A model generated the notes under the pieces. That model saw only the letters and a list, made by a program, of their open reading frames with translations, did not search any database and had not been told where the DNA came from. Both the position numbers and the translations under genes were made by a program. Shown in pieces: positions 1-12,603 of a stretch of DNA of 64,000 bases (positions are counted from its first letter, which is position 1; each line of letters opens with the position of its first letter). The DNA is from Piscicola geometra (taxonomy: Eukaryota; Annelida; Clitellata; Hirudinida; Piscicolidae): the NCBI GenBank assembly GCA_943735955.1, contig OX030956.1, forward strand, positions 3,701,912 to 3,765,911. The letters are read 5' to 3'.

Positions 1-1066
1 CCGTTTACATAAGATGTATTGTGAATTTTTAATTTTATAATTTGCGTAGTAAAAAACAAGTTATATATATATATATAGGTAAGTGTAAACAAAACTCATA
101 GCAAAACTTTTTCAAAACTTCATTTCAATCTAAAAAAAAGTTCATTGACTGAATTCTTATACAATAAAACATTTTATAAAACTGTTTCTTAACTTCGATG
201 AAATTTTTTTTATAAACTTTTAATATTTTAATGATTCATTAATTCATGGTGATGTGGGTGAGGTTGGATTAATAAGGCTAATTGTTTTTCAATTAAATTG
301 ATATATTCACATTTATTGGAAGGGTTATAAAACCGGTTTTATTTAACAACTTTATTTGAAAGCGCTTTTGAATTCCACAAAAAACGCTATAGAAATAGTT
401 GTGATTGATTGATTCAAGTAAAAATATACCCCGTATACCGGACCAATTAATAAGGTATCCGTTGCAATCTCTAATTTTGATGTATTTTAACTAGTAAACT
501 TTTAAACATACCTATATCCCCATACGAAGGTCATGTGTGAGAGGGAGAAGTGGGCTTTCGACAAATGCATATAAGCGTTTTCTCGAAAAAACCCGTATGA
601 GACATACGAAACTGACTTAAATTTAAGGAGAAAGACCTTCACCAATCAAAATATGATAGATCATTACTATTGGATTTTTCTTAAGCTGCATTGTTGAAAG
701 CTCATTTAATATAAGCTCATTTTAGATTATGTGATTCATATATTTCACAAAAATTTCGAACCCTATTATTTCGTTTTATGAGACATATTGTTGCGATTAA
801 TTGGCAAACATTCCACAAAAACTTACAATTAATATTCTATCATTTATCTCTTAGTAAGTGCGCGGAGTTTTAAAATAAATTCAGCAACAATATTTTGTTC
901 ATCTTTCAATTTTAAAACTGAAATTGGCTCTAGATTTTTATGAATCTTGTGTAATTTACTTTGTTTATTATCTCAACATCAGTATCAAGAAAGTTTTATC
1001 AGGAAGATATATTTCAGAAAAACTTTTTCTCCATTTTAAAATGAAAAAAATAAAATAGTGGATAAA
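1..1066. other. AT-rich spacer without a recognisable gene
   Basis: No open reading frame with protein-like composition was found. A short (TA)n run lies near 61-77 and a dispersed repeat copy at about 241-420 (separate entry). The rest is AT-rich, with no exon borders I can support. Confidence 0.6.
241..420 (+). repeat. Dispersed repeat, retrotransposon-tail type, copy 1
   Basis: This stretch shares its order of motifs with 54626-54820: GTGATGTGGGTGAGGTTGGA near 249, then a TTGATATAT segment, then ACCGGTTTTATTTAACAAC, an AGCGC box, CGCTATAGAAAT and a TGATTGATTGATT tail. The ending is the CR1/L2-like 3' signature seen at several other places in the window. It is diverged and has no coding capacity, so it is an old 3' fragment of a LINE or a SINE mobilised by one. 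Confidence 0.75.
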
Positions 1067-1207
1067 CTATTCGTCATGATAGGCATCAGGCTGCATGAGT
1101 GAGTGTTCCTTGCGCACCAGGTACAAAACCACGAGCACTTCAACCAAGGCCAACAAGACGAAGGCGAAGAAGGAAGATCTTTTGGCAGGCTGGATCCACT
1201 CAAACAT
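1067..1207 (-). CDS. Small single-pass membrane protein ORF or terminal exon
   Basis: Reading on the minus strand from the ATG at 1207 gives 46 residues beginning MFEWIQPAKRSS, followed by a strongly hydrophobic stretch (FFAFVLLALVEVLVVLYLV) and a charged tail ending in QPDAYHDE before TAG. This is a tail-anchor or single transmembrane layout. An in-frame stop lies seven codons upstream and an AAAG sits next to the start, so the segment could be a short gene or the last exon of a longer one whose upstream exons I could not find. I do not recognise the family. Composition and the clean hydrophobic block argue that it is real, but it is short. Confidence 0.35.
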   Translation of the reverse strand: MFEWIQPAKRSSFFAFVLLALVEVLVVLYLVRKEHSLMQPDAYHDE

Positions 1208-1628
1208 TCTTTGAAGAGGCCGTTTTTAGTGTTTTTTTCTATGCCGTTAAATTGTAATTTAAGAATTACGAACCCTCACGAAGCTTCGATAGTAAGTGAA
1301 AAGGTTTCAACGAATTAAACTAGACATGATATTTTGTAGATTTGGAAACTTTAATCTTTAAGGAAATAGGAATCTGCCATTGAAAAGTGTCATTTGTTTT
1401 GACGCAAGCTTGAAGCAATCATGCTGCTGCAAGAACAACGTGTGTAGTTGTAGCTACTACAATAATTTTGCGAAAAAAACAAATTTGAACTATTAAAAAT
1501 CGAAAAAATAATAAAAATCTATATATATATATATTTGTGTTATCCAAGAAAACAAAATAATTATTTTCAAATCAACTTATAAAAACTTAAATAATATAAA
1601 AAATTACATTTCCAAGCGACTGAAATAT
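1208..1628. other. Spacer, nothing recognised
   Basis: AT-rich sequence with a short TATATATA run near 1522. It lies between the small membrane ORF and the 3' end of the SETD6 gene. No exon or RNA gene was seen. Confidence 0.6.
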
Positions 1629-4600
1629 TTATTTGTATAAAGATTTCAGAAAGACGTGACAAATTTCCATCTGGCCTTTTCTGAGGTAACATGAAAAAAG
1701 CTTAATGCTCGATTTCCTGTCATCGCCTCCATCTTTCAGCGTCAGCTCACTCAACCTGGTCTCTTCCTCCTCAATTGAACGAGGAAACTGACTCAAACGC
1801 CTTTCCATTAATCTAAAACAAGATTTGAAATGTATTTTTAATTAATGAATCTAGAAAAAATATCTATATATTTAGTAAATTAAATTGATTAAATAAACTT
1901 AGAACATTTATTAAAAAAATTGATTAAATTATTTCAATAAAAATAATTAAATAAATCAAATTATGACATACTTCTTCAAGAAATGTTTTTTCTTTTCAGA
2001 AAGTTTATGAATATTATCTGAAAATAAAAAATATAAAAAATAAAATCTTCTAAAATAAATTACCTCAAAGATCGTTATGAAGGCAACATTTCTCACCGTA
2101 TTCTAGGACCTCTTCCTCGTCTTCATCTTCACTCAACCATCCATCATTCTCTTCATAGCTTTCAAATTCACTTGCATCCATCAATAGCACCTGGTGGGAT
2201 TGTGAAAATATAAATTTAAAAAATGATATAATAATAATAAATAAAAACGAATAAATAAACATTAATAAATGAAAAAGAATTAATAAATACTAATAAATGT
2301 AATTTTTTACATAAATTTAAATAGATGCAAATAAAGCACATTACATGAAGCACTTGTTGTAGCGCATATGTATTCATCACTGCTGTCCTTCCAAACGACA
2401 CGCTAACATCCTCACTAAGTAAGCTCTGCATGAAATAAAAAATCCCCTTAGAATACTCATAGAATGCATTTCATCATATCATATTTAAATAACTACCACG
2501 AATACGCTAAATTAGGCGTTCATCTTGAAAGTTTAAAATTTCAAATAAATTATTTTAAATATTGAGAGAAAAAGTTTTTCATTGAAAAAGTACCGATTTT
2601 TTTAGATTTTTAATTTTTCGGTCAAGCAGTGAGAGGTCAGGGGCACTTGTACACTCCTCCCTCACCACGTCCACCAACGTCACCATGCTTACATACACCT
2701 AACAGTGATGTTGATGATCATGATGATGATGAACATGATGATGATGATGATCATGATGATGATGATTATAAGGATTGTGACACTGGCTAATGTTTAGTTT
2801 AATATTTTTGAAGCGAAAATCATAAATGATATAAACTTGTTTGAAAACATGAAAGATGAATTAATTATCACTAATGAATATAATATAAATATAAATAACA
2901 TGAATAATAATAATAATAAAATAATAATAAAATAATAATTGAATAATTTAAAAAATGGTAAAAATAAAAATATGATAAAATAAAAAATGATAAAAATAAT
3001 AAAATGATAAAAATAATAAAATGATAATAATAATAAAATGATAACAATAATAAAATGATAATAATAATAAAATGATAATAATAATAAAAGGATAATAATA
3101 ATAAAATGATAATAATAATAAAAGGATAATAATAAAAAAATGATAATATAATGAAGCGAATCATCGTGATCAAGTCGGGGCACTATGTCATGCAGAGCGA
3201 GGTCTGGACGTTCTGTGTAGCCATACATGTGCAGTAGGTCCTGGTTGCTGAGGTTACCGTATGTGTTGTACACCTCTTCCCCCTGTTGTTTCGATGGGAT
3301 ATAGTATTAACTCTAATATTGCCCTAAAAACAACATTAACAACAAAAACTATAACTGGAAGAGAAATATCAACAACTACCACTACAACAATACCATTAAC
3401 AGCAACCACAACAACAGCAAAAACAACAAAACTAACAGCTTTGATGTGTTTCGTAGCACGCATCTGTAGTTCGTCTTTTAGCGAGAAGTTCAGACTGGCG
3501 TTGTGATTGCTCACGTGGTTCAGAATGTCCGCCAGAGGAACCATCATTGGCGGGTTAGGCACATAATCATCATCATCGTCATCATCGTCATCATCACTTC
3601 TATCGTTATCATCGTCTTTTTAAATGGGAATAAAAATGGCTTCAAATTTATGTTATCGTGAAATTCTCACGAAATAAAATTTCTAATTATAACTAATTTT
3701 AAGAATTTCCATTGAATGCTATTCTGTTAAGTAGGTCAAGTTTTTAACAGCTATAAATACAGATACATTCAAAATAAAATTAGATAAATTCTGGCTAAAA
3801 TCTCCGATGATGTTCGACTACAAATTCGATAATGACATGATAATGAAACAATAACAAATTAAATATATCTCAACTAGAAGTCAAAAACCTGCATTGGTTT
3901 AATTCCTGTAATTAAACTAAACTGAAGTTTGAAAAGTGAATCTCACCAGGCTCCGTGAAGCTGTAGGCCATCACGAAGGCAACCATCCGTTTGAACTTCT
4001 CAAGCGTTACTTCCTCCATTCTTGATTAAGCATGTGTGAAACTATAGTTTTAGATTTTAAACCTGTAATAATTTTTCCCAGAATTGATTGACTTGAGATT
4101 ATCAAGTACTAACATTGTCATGAACTACGATTAGATATAATTTTACAGAAAGAAAGTAGTGTACTTGAATAGGTGAGAATGTTTTTCGATGAATGGTCGA
4201 ACGATTTTGTTGTATTCTTCAGTGAGATCAGAAAGGTCTGAAGAAAGACTAGATGGGAGGGTTGTTCCTTTCAATTCAGTCTCCACTTCCTCTCTGCACA
4301 TACATAGAGAGAGTTTTGTGGAAAAAAAGATTTAAAGTTTAAGCATTGAAAATATAATTGATATTTTAAGATATTTAAATATAAAAATCCCGTTTTCCCT
4401 AATAAAATCAAAAATGATTCAACAAATGAATGTACTTTCTCCAGAACATGGGCAGATGTAGGTGCTGGAAGGAAGGAACCATATTGAAGTACGGACGCCA
4501 GTAACTAGAAGGGTTTGAATGTTCATGAAGAAGAAGGATCAACAACTCCACCCAGCCACTCCTACTCTTCAATTCCTCTTTGGCTAGTGGTGTAATGGTT

Positions 4601-5026
4601 ATTTAGTGATTTAATGGTGATTTTGAAATTGTATTGTTTTGAAACTTAAAGTATTATTGTATATGAGTCGTCACTTGTATACAATTGAATACTTAACTTT
4701 AAAAAAAAATGTAATATACAAAACTCCTACATTCTTTAAGGAGCGACCCTAGAGAAGAGTTTTGAGGACACAAAATAGTTTTCCTAGGAATGCTGAAAAG
4801 CAATTCATCTTCAGAGATTTCATTTGTAGCTACCATTCCCCACCCTGAACTCATACCCTTCTTTGTTATGCGAACCTTCCATTTACAAGAAATGTGAGTG
4901 GTAGATATTGTTTCAGAGTTTGAGATATTTTCTATTTTTTTAAACTATTGTTATATAGTTTTGCTTTTTTAATTAATTTTTCTAGAATAATGGAAACCTT
5001 ATCATTCATATGGAAACCTGCGGCAT
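1629..5026 (-). CDS. SETD6: SETD6-like protein-lysine N-methyltransferase
   Basis: SET-domain lysine methyltransferase of the SETD6/Rubisco-LSMT group; known members methylate RelA and other nuclear proteins. Eleven exons join in phase (4875-4731, 4583-4436, 4293-4165, 4020-3947, 3615-3437, 3282-3184, 2698-2594, 2425-2345, 2190-2097, 2017-1972, 1812-1629), about 430 aa. The order of landmarks matches SETD6: [11 protein letters not shown] at the SET start, SGWVELL...[14 protein letters not shown], the cofactor/substrate core [18 protein letters not shown], the terminal SET motif [20 protein letters not shown], then a helical LSMT-type substrate domain. An Asp-rich insert (exon 3615-3437) precedes the core. 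The N-terminus is uncertain: an ATG at 5026 joins in frame through CAG|GTTTCC, but homologous-looking upstream codons from an ATG at 5143 end in an in-frame TGA at 5029-5027. It lies about 200 bp downstream of the insulin-receptor stop. Confidence 0.9.
2708..3150. repeat. GATGAT and TAATAATAAAATGA low-complexity repeats in SETD6 intron
   Basis: The SETD6 intron between exons 3282-3184 and 2698-2594 starts, on the plus strand, with (GAT)n-like DNA at about 2708-2767. It then holds an imperfect tandem array of AATAATAATAAAATGAT units at about 2898-3150. Long open frames through the array encode only runs of I, L, Y and F, and are intron rather than gene. Confidence 0.85.
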
Positions 5027-5344
5027 TCATCCAATAATTGGATTCCAATTGGTGAAGTCATTTAAATTCTTCACATCTTCTAAAAATATTTTTTTAGTTT
5101 CAAAATCATCTTCAACATTTTTGATTTCTCGTTTACATGTCATTTTAACTCAAATAAAAACGTTAGACAAAATATTTAATTATTGTAAATTGTACAGTGT
5201 AAAAGTAAATGAAGGTTTAACCAAAGAAAACTGATAATTATTCTGAAGTAAATTATAAAATATAACAAACTTATTAATGAATGTACTTTACAAATTCTAA
5301 AAATCTATAAATACTATATAATTTTTCATATTTAAAATATTATA

Positions 5345-8300
5345 TTAACACTTTGAAAAATAATAGGAAAGCTTATAAAAGTCTTCTGAAACAAAGTTTT
5401 TCAATATGTCTAAAATCTCATGAAAAGTTGGTCTTTTCTTTGGATCTTTTTTCCAGCAAGCTTCCATCAAACCCAGTCTTTGCGTAAGAATTGTTAAAAT
5501 GAAAATAAAAATCTCACAAAAGATAGAATAATTGTTTTTATTTTTTTACTAAACTTAGAAAAACATCAATGAAACTCACAGAGGCTGGTCACACTTTGAC
5601 AGTATATCAGGTCGCCCTCCAGCCACAACGTATGAGTAGACTTTATCATTGTTCATGCCCGGGTAAGGATGGTCTCCATGATGCATTATTTCCCAGACCA
5701 CAATTCCATAAGACCTCATGACAGAGATTATACGTTTAATAATTAAGAGTTTAATTGATACAATAAAATATTTATAGATCAAATATCTTTCTTTAACTAA
5801 CTATAGAGGATTTCATAGAAAACAATTTTAAACTCTTTCTAAACGTCACTATAAGCTCTAAATTTTTTTATAAAAAGTAATAAAAAGAACCAAATATCTG
5901 TTTTTTGATCGAAGTATCCAGACACAAGTGACTCCTTGGGCAACCATCTTATAGGAAGGCGTCCTTGACTTCTCTTTCTATAGTAGTCCGATTCGTAGAT
6001 GTCCCTAGTCAAACCGAAATCTATAAAAATGGGAAAAACAGACCATAAAATACATATTAACTATTCATAAACATAAATTTAATTTTTTCAAATTAAAAAA
6101 AAATTATAATTCACTAATACTATTCAACTGAATACTCAAAAGAACTTTGAATGATCTTTCCATGCCATACTTGTTCACTACACACCGGCTATTTTAACGA
6201 CCAGACTCAGGGACACTAGGCAGTTTCTGCATGCGAGATCCCTATGAGTGAAGCTCTTTGAGTGCAGAAATGCCATTCCGTCAGCCACTTCCGCACACAT
6301 GCGATGGATCCTCCATATCGGCAACTTGCTACCCTTCGAGCCGTCCTGGGGTTGAATAATGAGAAAATAACTTTTATCGTTTGAAAGTAACTTTTTATTG
6401 AGTTATTCTTCATAAGATTAACTCTTTTTTAAGTTTGCCAAAGGAAATAAGTACTTAAATAAGAATTCATTAAAATAAATTTAACAATTTCAGTTAGCTC
6501 TACGCACTTTATGCACAATCTTGTTTCTACGCAAAAAGTCCTTGAGGTTTCCGTGCGGCATGATTTCCATGACGATGAGGGGTTGGCTGTCGTCCATGAC
6601 TACTCCATACAACTTCACCACGTGTTCACTCTCATTCTTGAACATTCTGAAGTGTCGTTAATTACAATATCTGTGATATAAGTTGAAATGGCAAAACGTA
6701 CTCGGGTACCCTGAAAATTTGTTGAATTCTACTACCAAAGTTTAAAAAAGCAATAAAAAAATATATAATAGTTGTAAAAAATAAAATAATTGAGTAATTA
6801 ATTTTTGAGTTTTCAAAATATAATTCCACGACTTCATTCTCGACGCCTCATTCAAAAGCATTTGAACATCCATGCTTGTTGCTGACTGGTTCACTGTCTG
6901 TGAGGTTTAAGCACGTCGGTAAATTGAATTAATATGGTCAAAACCTAAAAAAGATTAATACAAAAGTTAAGAGAATAATTCAATTAGATCACGCTGTTGG
7001 AAACGTATGAGAAGAATAAATGCAATATAAAAGAAATATTGTTTCTAAGCTGAACCCCCCATTGAGGATCATGAGTGATAACCTTAACAGCGCATTCCAG
7101 GTTTCGTTCCTTGATTTTAGAAGGGTGGTTATCATTTATATTTCTAAGGTTTCCCCTATAAACCTGCCCAAACGATCCAGACCCCAGGGCTTTGAGAATA
7201 CTCACATCACATCGTTTCAACAACCAACCATCTTTTTGGAATTCTTAAAATAGTTTTTATTTATCAAAAACTTCAAAGTAAAATATATTGTTTTTAAAAT
7301 TTATAGATAAATAAATACAAATTCAAATCTTAAAGGAATTATTTTTGAAAATATTCAATTTCATATTTATTTATTTTTGAAAAACTAACCCGTTTTACGT
7401 TTTGAATAGAATTTGCCATAAACTTTGCGTTCTTGCCTGTGATATGAATTTCATTGTATAAGAAGTTTTAAAACAATTGAAATTTAAATTTATTTAATAC
7501 TGCAATCATTTTATGAAACTATATAATTTTTAACTTTTTTCAAAAACAAATGCTTTATTTATTTTAATAAATTAAGTAAACCTTTTTTGGGTATATTTGA
7601 AGAAAATAAATAGCAAGGTAACTACCACGACAAGAAAAACAATAAGAATAACTATCGAAAAGACCAGGCTCAGTTGAAGAGAAGTTTCTGTGGAACCGTT
7701 CATTTAATTTTTTTTTAAATCAATAAACTCTAGTTTGAAAAAAACAAAATTAAATAACTAATGAATAGATAAGTAATCAAGTTAAAAACCATAAAAACAG
7801 GCTTACCTCGATCGGTGAGTTTAATATACTGCATGGGTGTCCACGGAGTGGGTCCAGTGAGAGATACGCCTCTAAGTTTGAAGGCACGCAGATGACTGGG
7901 TAGATTCAGCAGTTTGAAACTGTTCTTGTGATTGTGCGTTTGTGCATCTATGCAATCTGTAAAACCCTTGAAAAAGGAGTATTGATTTAGGTATTGTAAC
8001 TTTATTGCATCCATGTTAATTCTTCTATTTATTTTTATAAAAAGGAAAACTCACTGAAAATTAATAATTTATATTTTAAACTTTTGAAAAAATAGTTTAT
8101 TTTTACATCTTGCCGAGATGATTCGACACTCAGCATTTCCAAATAGTAGAGAAAATGATTGCTGAGAGAGTAAGTAGATGGCCATGAAATTAACACATCC
8201 ACTGTAATTGCACTTTCATTCTTGACAATCGAGCTTTCGATCTTTGTTACTTCACTCTTTATTTCTTGTATTTGATTCGATTTAACTGTGGCACAAGTTT

Positions 8301-11300
8301 TTAAAAACTGCTTAGTTAATGCTTGTTGAGTTATGAAAATTAAATCTAAATTGTATATTGCTTACACTTTTCAAAAGTATGGTAAATAAAATCGACTTTT
8401 TCCTTGCATACGACTCTATCTCCTTCATCACGACTACAGGCGGTTATCTGAAAAATCATAAAATATTATTTTACTAAACTTGAAACTACGGGTAAAAAAT
8501 TAATGTCTTTTTGTCTTCAATAATAAACTGACTCGGAAGGCATAAAGTCTATAGTCCTCCAAGCCAGTCACTATGATACGAGGCTCTTTCATAAATTCTT
8601 GTGGAAGATTGCAATCAAACTTTTATTTGGAATGTATAAGTATAATTATTTCTATATTGAAGATATTTTATATAATTTTAGTTTTTATCTAAATATTTTA
8701 TTAGTTTAACTTTTGAGAACATCTTTAATGACTTACGCGATATAATTTTTGGATAACTAGAAAGAGTACTGTGGATACTTTCACAAACCTCTTTAAACTT
8801 TTTTTGAAATAAATTTGTCAAAATATTTTCAAAATCATCGTTTAAATGGCGAGTATATTTTTTGTCACAGTACATGACACTCTCTAGGAACTGGTAGACG
8901 TGTTCTTCAGAAGTAGTTCCGGTATAATATGAGCTTGAGTTAGTTTTGAGTCTTTTTTCTTCAATCTCAAACTGACTTTCAAATGTTAAAAATGAGTTAT
9001 TTACAAATACTTTGACCAGAAAATTAATTTAAATATTTGAGATATTGCTTCAGCTAACACTCTTGTTCTTTTGAATACCTTGTGTTTTTCCATCTTTTAT
9101 TTTTATTGAAAACTCTTTCAAAATCTTCACTTTCTTGACTAGCATTCTTTATGAGCAAGTTATAGTCTAAAAGTCCTGTGAAGCCATCGTTTTATAAGCT
9201 ATCGCGAGCATTTAACATTTTTTGCGTAAAATAGTTTAAATATATTAATAAACATTATACTCTAAAAAAAAGTTCAACAATTTAATTTTACTAACCGTTT
9301 CGGCAAGTTTCGTTTATGGTAAAAATTTCCCAAAAAAGAGGTGCCCACTGCACTTTATAAATGATTGCATGCGGGTCTAAAGACGGATAGTCTGAAGAGT
9401 GGTCTGGGTTAATACTTGCATGGGTCCATTTCAAAAGCATTTTCTTTTTTTCAAGGTTCTTAAATGTTACATTTACTGAAGCCATTGAAACTGAAATTTG
9501 TGTTTTAAAAGCTCAATATATTACAATTTTCTGTTTTGAACAATTCACTATTTGTTCAATTAAAATAAAAAAGTATGACTAACTTATTTTTGGATCAGTC
9601 TTTAATATAATGGGATTGCTTATGAATCGTTTGTCTTCTTCTTCTTCTTGATACCTTCCTACCAATTCAACATAAGCTACGTACCAGGTGGAAGGGCTTA
9701 AGTCATTCAAGACAAACTCATCTTGGTATTGAGTGTCATTGTCCTTCTTCTCAAATGAACTAACTTTCCACCTTGCAAAAATGTTACTATTTTACATATA
9801 TACTAGTTTTGGACTCATAATAAGTAAATACAGTGTAAAGTACTGAATATAGTTTCAAAATCTTTATACATACAAGTCTTGGCATGCTTCGACCGGTGTG
9901 AAATAATGTCTTTCTTCTTCATTTCTTCTAAAATTTATTATTATATTTAAGTTTATTAATTTTTAAATTTTTAAATTTTTAAATTTTAAATTGAACAATT
10001 CGAATACTTACAATTTTCTGTATTTGACTATAACAAAATCGTGACTTTGTGAAAAATTCCAAGAAATGACTCTACCAGAGTTGGTTAAATTGAAAGAAGG
10101 CGGATCACCTATTTAACAAAATATTAATTAACTAATTAAAAATCATTGTAGGTTTTTATAAATGCTTGCAGTTTAGTGAAATATTCTAAACTTTGGAATG
10201 TATGCACTAACAATTTGCTTGATGTCCATTCGTTTTAAGGTAAACTTCTTCTGTTTCTAATCTCTTTCCGATGTTTTTAAAAAAACATTCAATTTTTTCC
10301 AAACATAGCTCATAGTTGTCTTTAATATAAACCTTTCCATGTTTTGGCATCTTCAAGTTTTTTATTTGAGGAGTCCATAGCCGCTTAAGATCAACGTTAT
10401 TATCGACATATAAAATGTACCTGAAAACAAATGTTAAAAATACATATATTTCTTTCAACTTTATCACTTCAGTTTTTAACGCGATAAGTTTAATGTGTGA
10501 ATGCCAAACATACTTGTCTGAATAAAGTTCTTCACCTCCAATGTTTTCGAGGTTTTGAAAAAAGTCTAAACCCTCTATGGCTGATGTCATTGTGATTACT
10601 AAGTAACCACGTATTTCTGTTATATTTTCCAAAAACCTTTTCAAGAAAGCTTGACCATTTCCTAAAATTTATAATAAAACCGATGTAATGATTTATACTA
10701 TCGGGTCAAAATCAAGAAACAGTTGAAAAAAGAAAAAAATTAATTATATAACTTTAAAGAAAAAATTCATAAATTCTAACTATATTTTTAAAAGTTCACA
10801 AACTTCTTCCATGACATTCTATATGCAGACTGCCCATAATCCTGGTGCAACCTTCAAGCCCCATCGCGTCTTCATAGCTCAAAATTCGTACAGTGCTTCC
10901 TTTTACTGGAAAACAATCTGCTCAATATGTTTTTATGATTATAGAAATCAGTTCTCTCAAAAACGGTAAATACAGAAATTGGAAAAACAATTGTTTAATA
11001 AGTTGAATACAAAGTATCTTAAAAATACTTTGTAGCACCTTTTGGACAATCTCCGTTGCACTTTACGCAAACATTATTTCCACTGAGTTCTTTCATATAA
11101 CCAGTTGGACATCTTTTAACACAACTTTTATCTGCAACTATCATGCTAGAGCCAATGACTTCACCGCACTCCTGCTCACTCAGACACAATCTATCTGCGA
11201 ACTTGTGGAATTTATAAAAATTATCTTTAAAAATCATTGAAATTTTTTAAATATTTATTTAATAACAATTTTTATTTCCAAATTATGAAATTCATGCTAA

Positions 11301-12603
11301 TTTGATAAATCAAATTAATTTTATTTGATAAATCAAATTAATTTTATTTGATAAATCAAATTAATTTTATTTGATAAATCAAATTAATTTTATTTGATAA
11401 ATCAAATTAATTTTATTTGATAAATCAAATTAATTTTATTTGATAAATCAAATTAATTTTATTTGATAAATCAAATTAATTTTATTTGAAAATCAAATTA
11501 ATTTTATTTGTAAATTAAATTAATTTACATTGTAGCTTGAACTTGGACATTCCGACACGCATGTGTTGTTGAACATAAATGATGTGCATGCTGGAAAGGT
11601 ATAAGAATGGTACTTGGTAAGCATATATTTTTTTTTAATAAAAAATAATAATTAAAGTTTTTCTTAACATAAATAAATTATTTTATATCATTTTCTTGAT
11701 AAAAATGAAGATATAGTATTAATTATATTATAATTTATTTATCATTATTTATATATATAATTTCTCACATTGACTTTGATCCTTGCTTTGAGAATCAGTT
11801 TTTGTATCATTTACATCTCTCGTGATGTAAGTATCATTTGTTAGGACTTTCATGTAGAAATATGTTGGACATAAAAACATATTGATGTGAAGTTTTTTTA
11901 TGGTGGGCATAGAAAATGGTTGATAGGTGTTTTTGTAAGTGGCCGAGATAGAAAAGTATCTGTGAAGCTCAACACTGTATTTGTTTACACTCAAATGAGA
12001 TTTATTGAGGTAATCCGATATTAAAAACCACTCTAAGTTGTTTTCCATGCATAAAACTTTGTTGTTACCAATTTTTATTCCCCCTTTTTTAATTATCTTA
12101 AGCTTTTGCAAGCCTACTTTTCGAAGATCCGGCAGGCTGTACACAACCAGTGCATAACCAAAAAACAACGAATTACCTCCGATGATTTGCAAACTTGGAA
12201 ACAATTGATTGATGGAGATTAAACCTTTAATATCGAACAAAAATAAAGAACCAGTGATTTCTGTTAGTTCAGCAAAGTTGAAAGGGTTTTCTTTGAATTT
12301 ATCGGTAGAAAAGGTCACTTTGGTGATGACCAAGTTGCCCCACACGACATTGCAACCCCGAATAAACTCCAACATTCCATTATCGGTAATTGTCTTGAGC
12401 GAACAAACTATAAATAAGACATTATTAAGATACATTTTATTAAAGTAAAAACATCAGGAATTATTCTCACTTTTGTCATTGCCAATTATCCAAGTGTTGT
12501 CAGAATTGTAACAAGATATGAGTATGTCGTAGGTCAAGACGACAAAGGATGAAACTGCAAAAAGTTTAAAAAACTTTTTGTTTTGAATGTACATTTTTCT
12601 CAT
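5345..12603 (-). CDS. Insulin-receptor-like receptor tyrosine kinase
   Basis: Receptor for insulin/IGF-like peptides at the cell surface. Twenty-six exons join in phase to about 1,306 aa. Order: N-terminal hydrophobic leader ([15 protein letters not shown]..., start 12603); L1 (exon 12407-11769, [20 protein letters not shown]); a short Cys-rich part (11590-11529, 11201-11039); L2 (10905-10212); FnIII domains with an insert (10108-7807); one transmembrane helix (7687-7582); kinase (7243-5345). Kinase motifs: [23 protein letters not shown], and the activation loop [10 protein letters not shown] with the three tyrosines typical of insulin receptors. An alphaCT-like segment ([13 protein letters not shown]) lies in the insert. 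Oddities: the Cys-rich region keeps about half the usual cysteines, no NPxY is seen in the basic juxtamembrane segment, and the protein stops soon after the kinase (LSYYFSKC). The catalytic loop has Cys where Ala is usual. Downstream signalling through adaptors is inferred only. Confidence 0.95.
11299..11525. repeat. 23-bp palindromic tandem array in insulin-receptor intron
   Basis: About nine to ten head-to-tail copies of the unit ATTTGATAAATCAAATTAATTTT fill the intron between exons 11590-11529 and 11201-11039. Each unit contains an inverted repeat (ATTTGAT-AA-ATCAAAT) and an AATTAATT palindrome, so the array can fold as a series of hairpins. Copies are near perfect except the last two, which suggests recent amplification. 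Confidence 0.95.

Noticed and set aside
2794..3273. Long minus-strand frames rich in Ile/Leu/Tyr/Phe
   Set aside because: They read through the tandem AT repeat of a SETD6 intron. Only the part 3282-3184 is exon.
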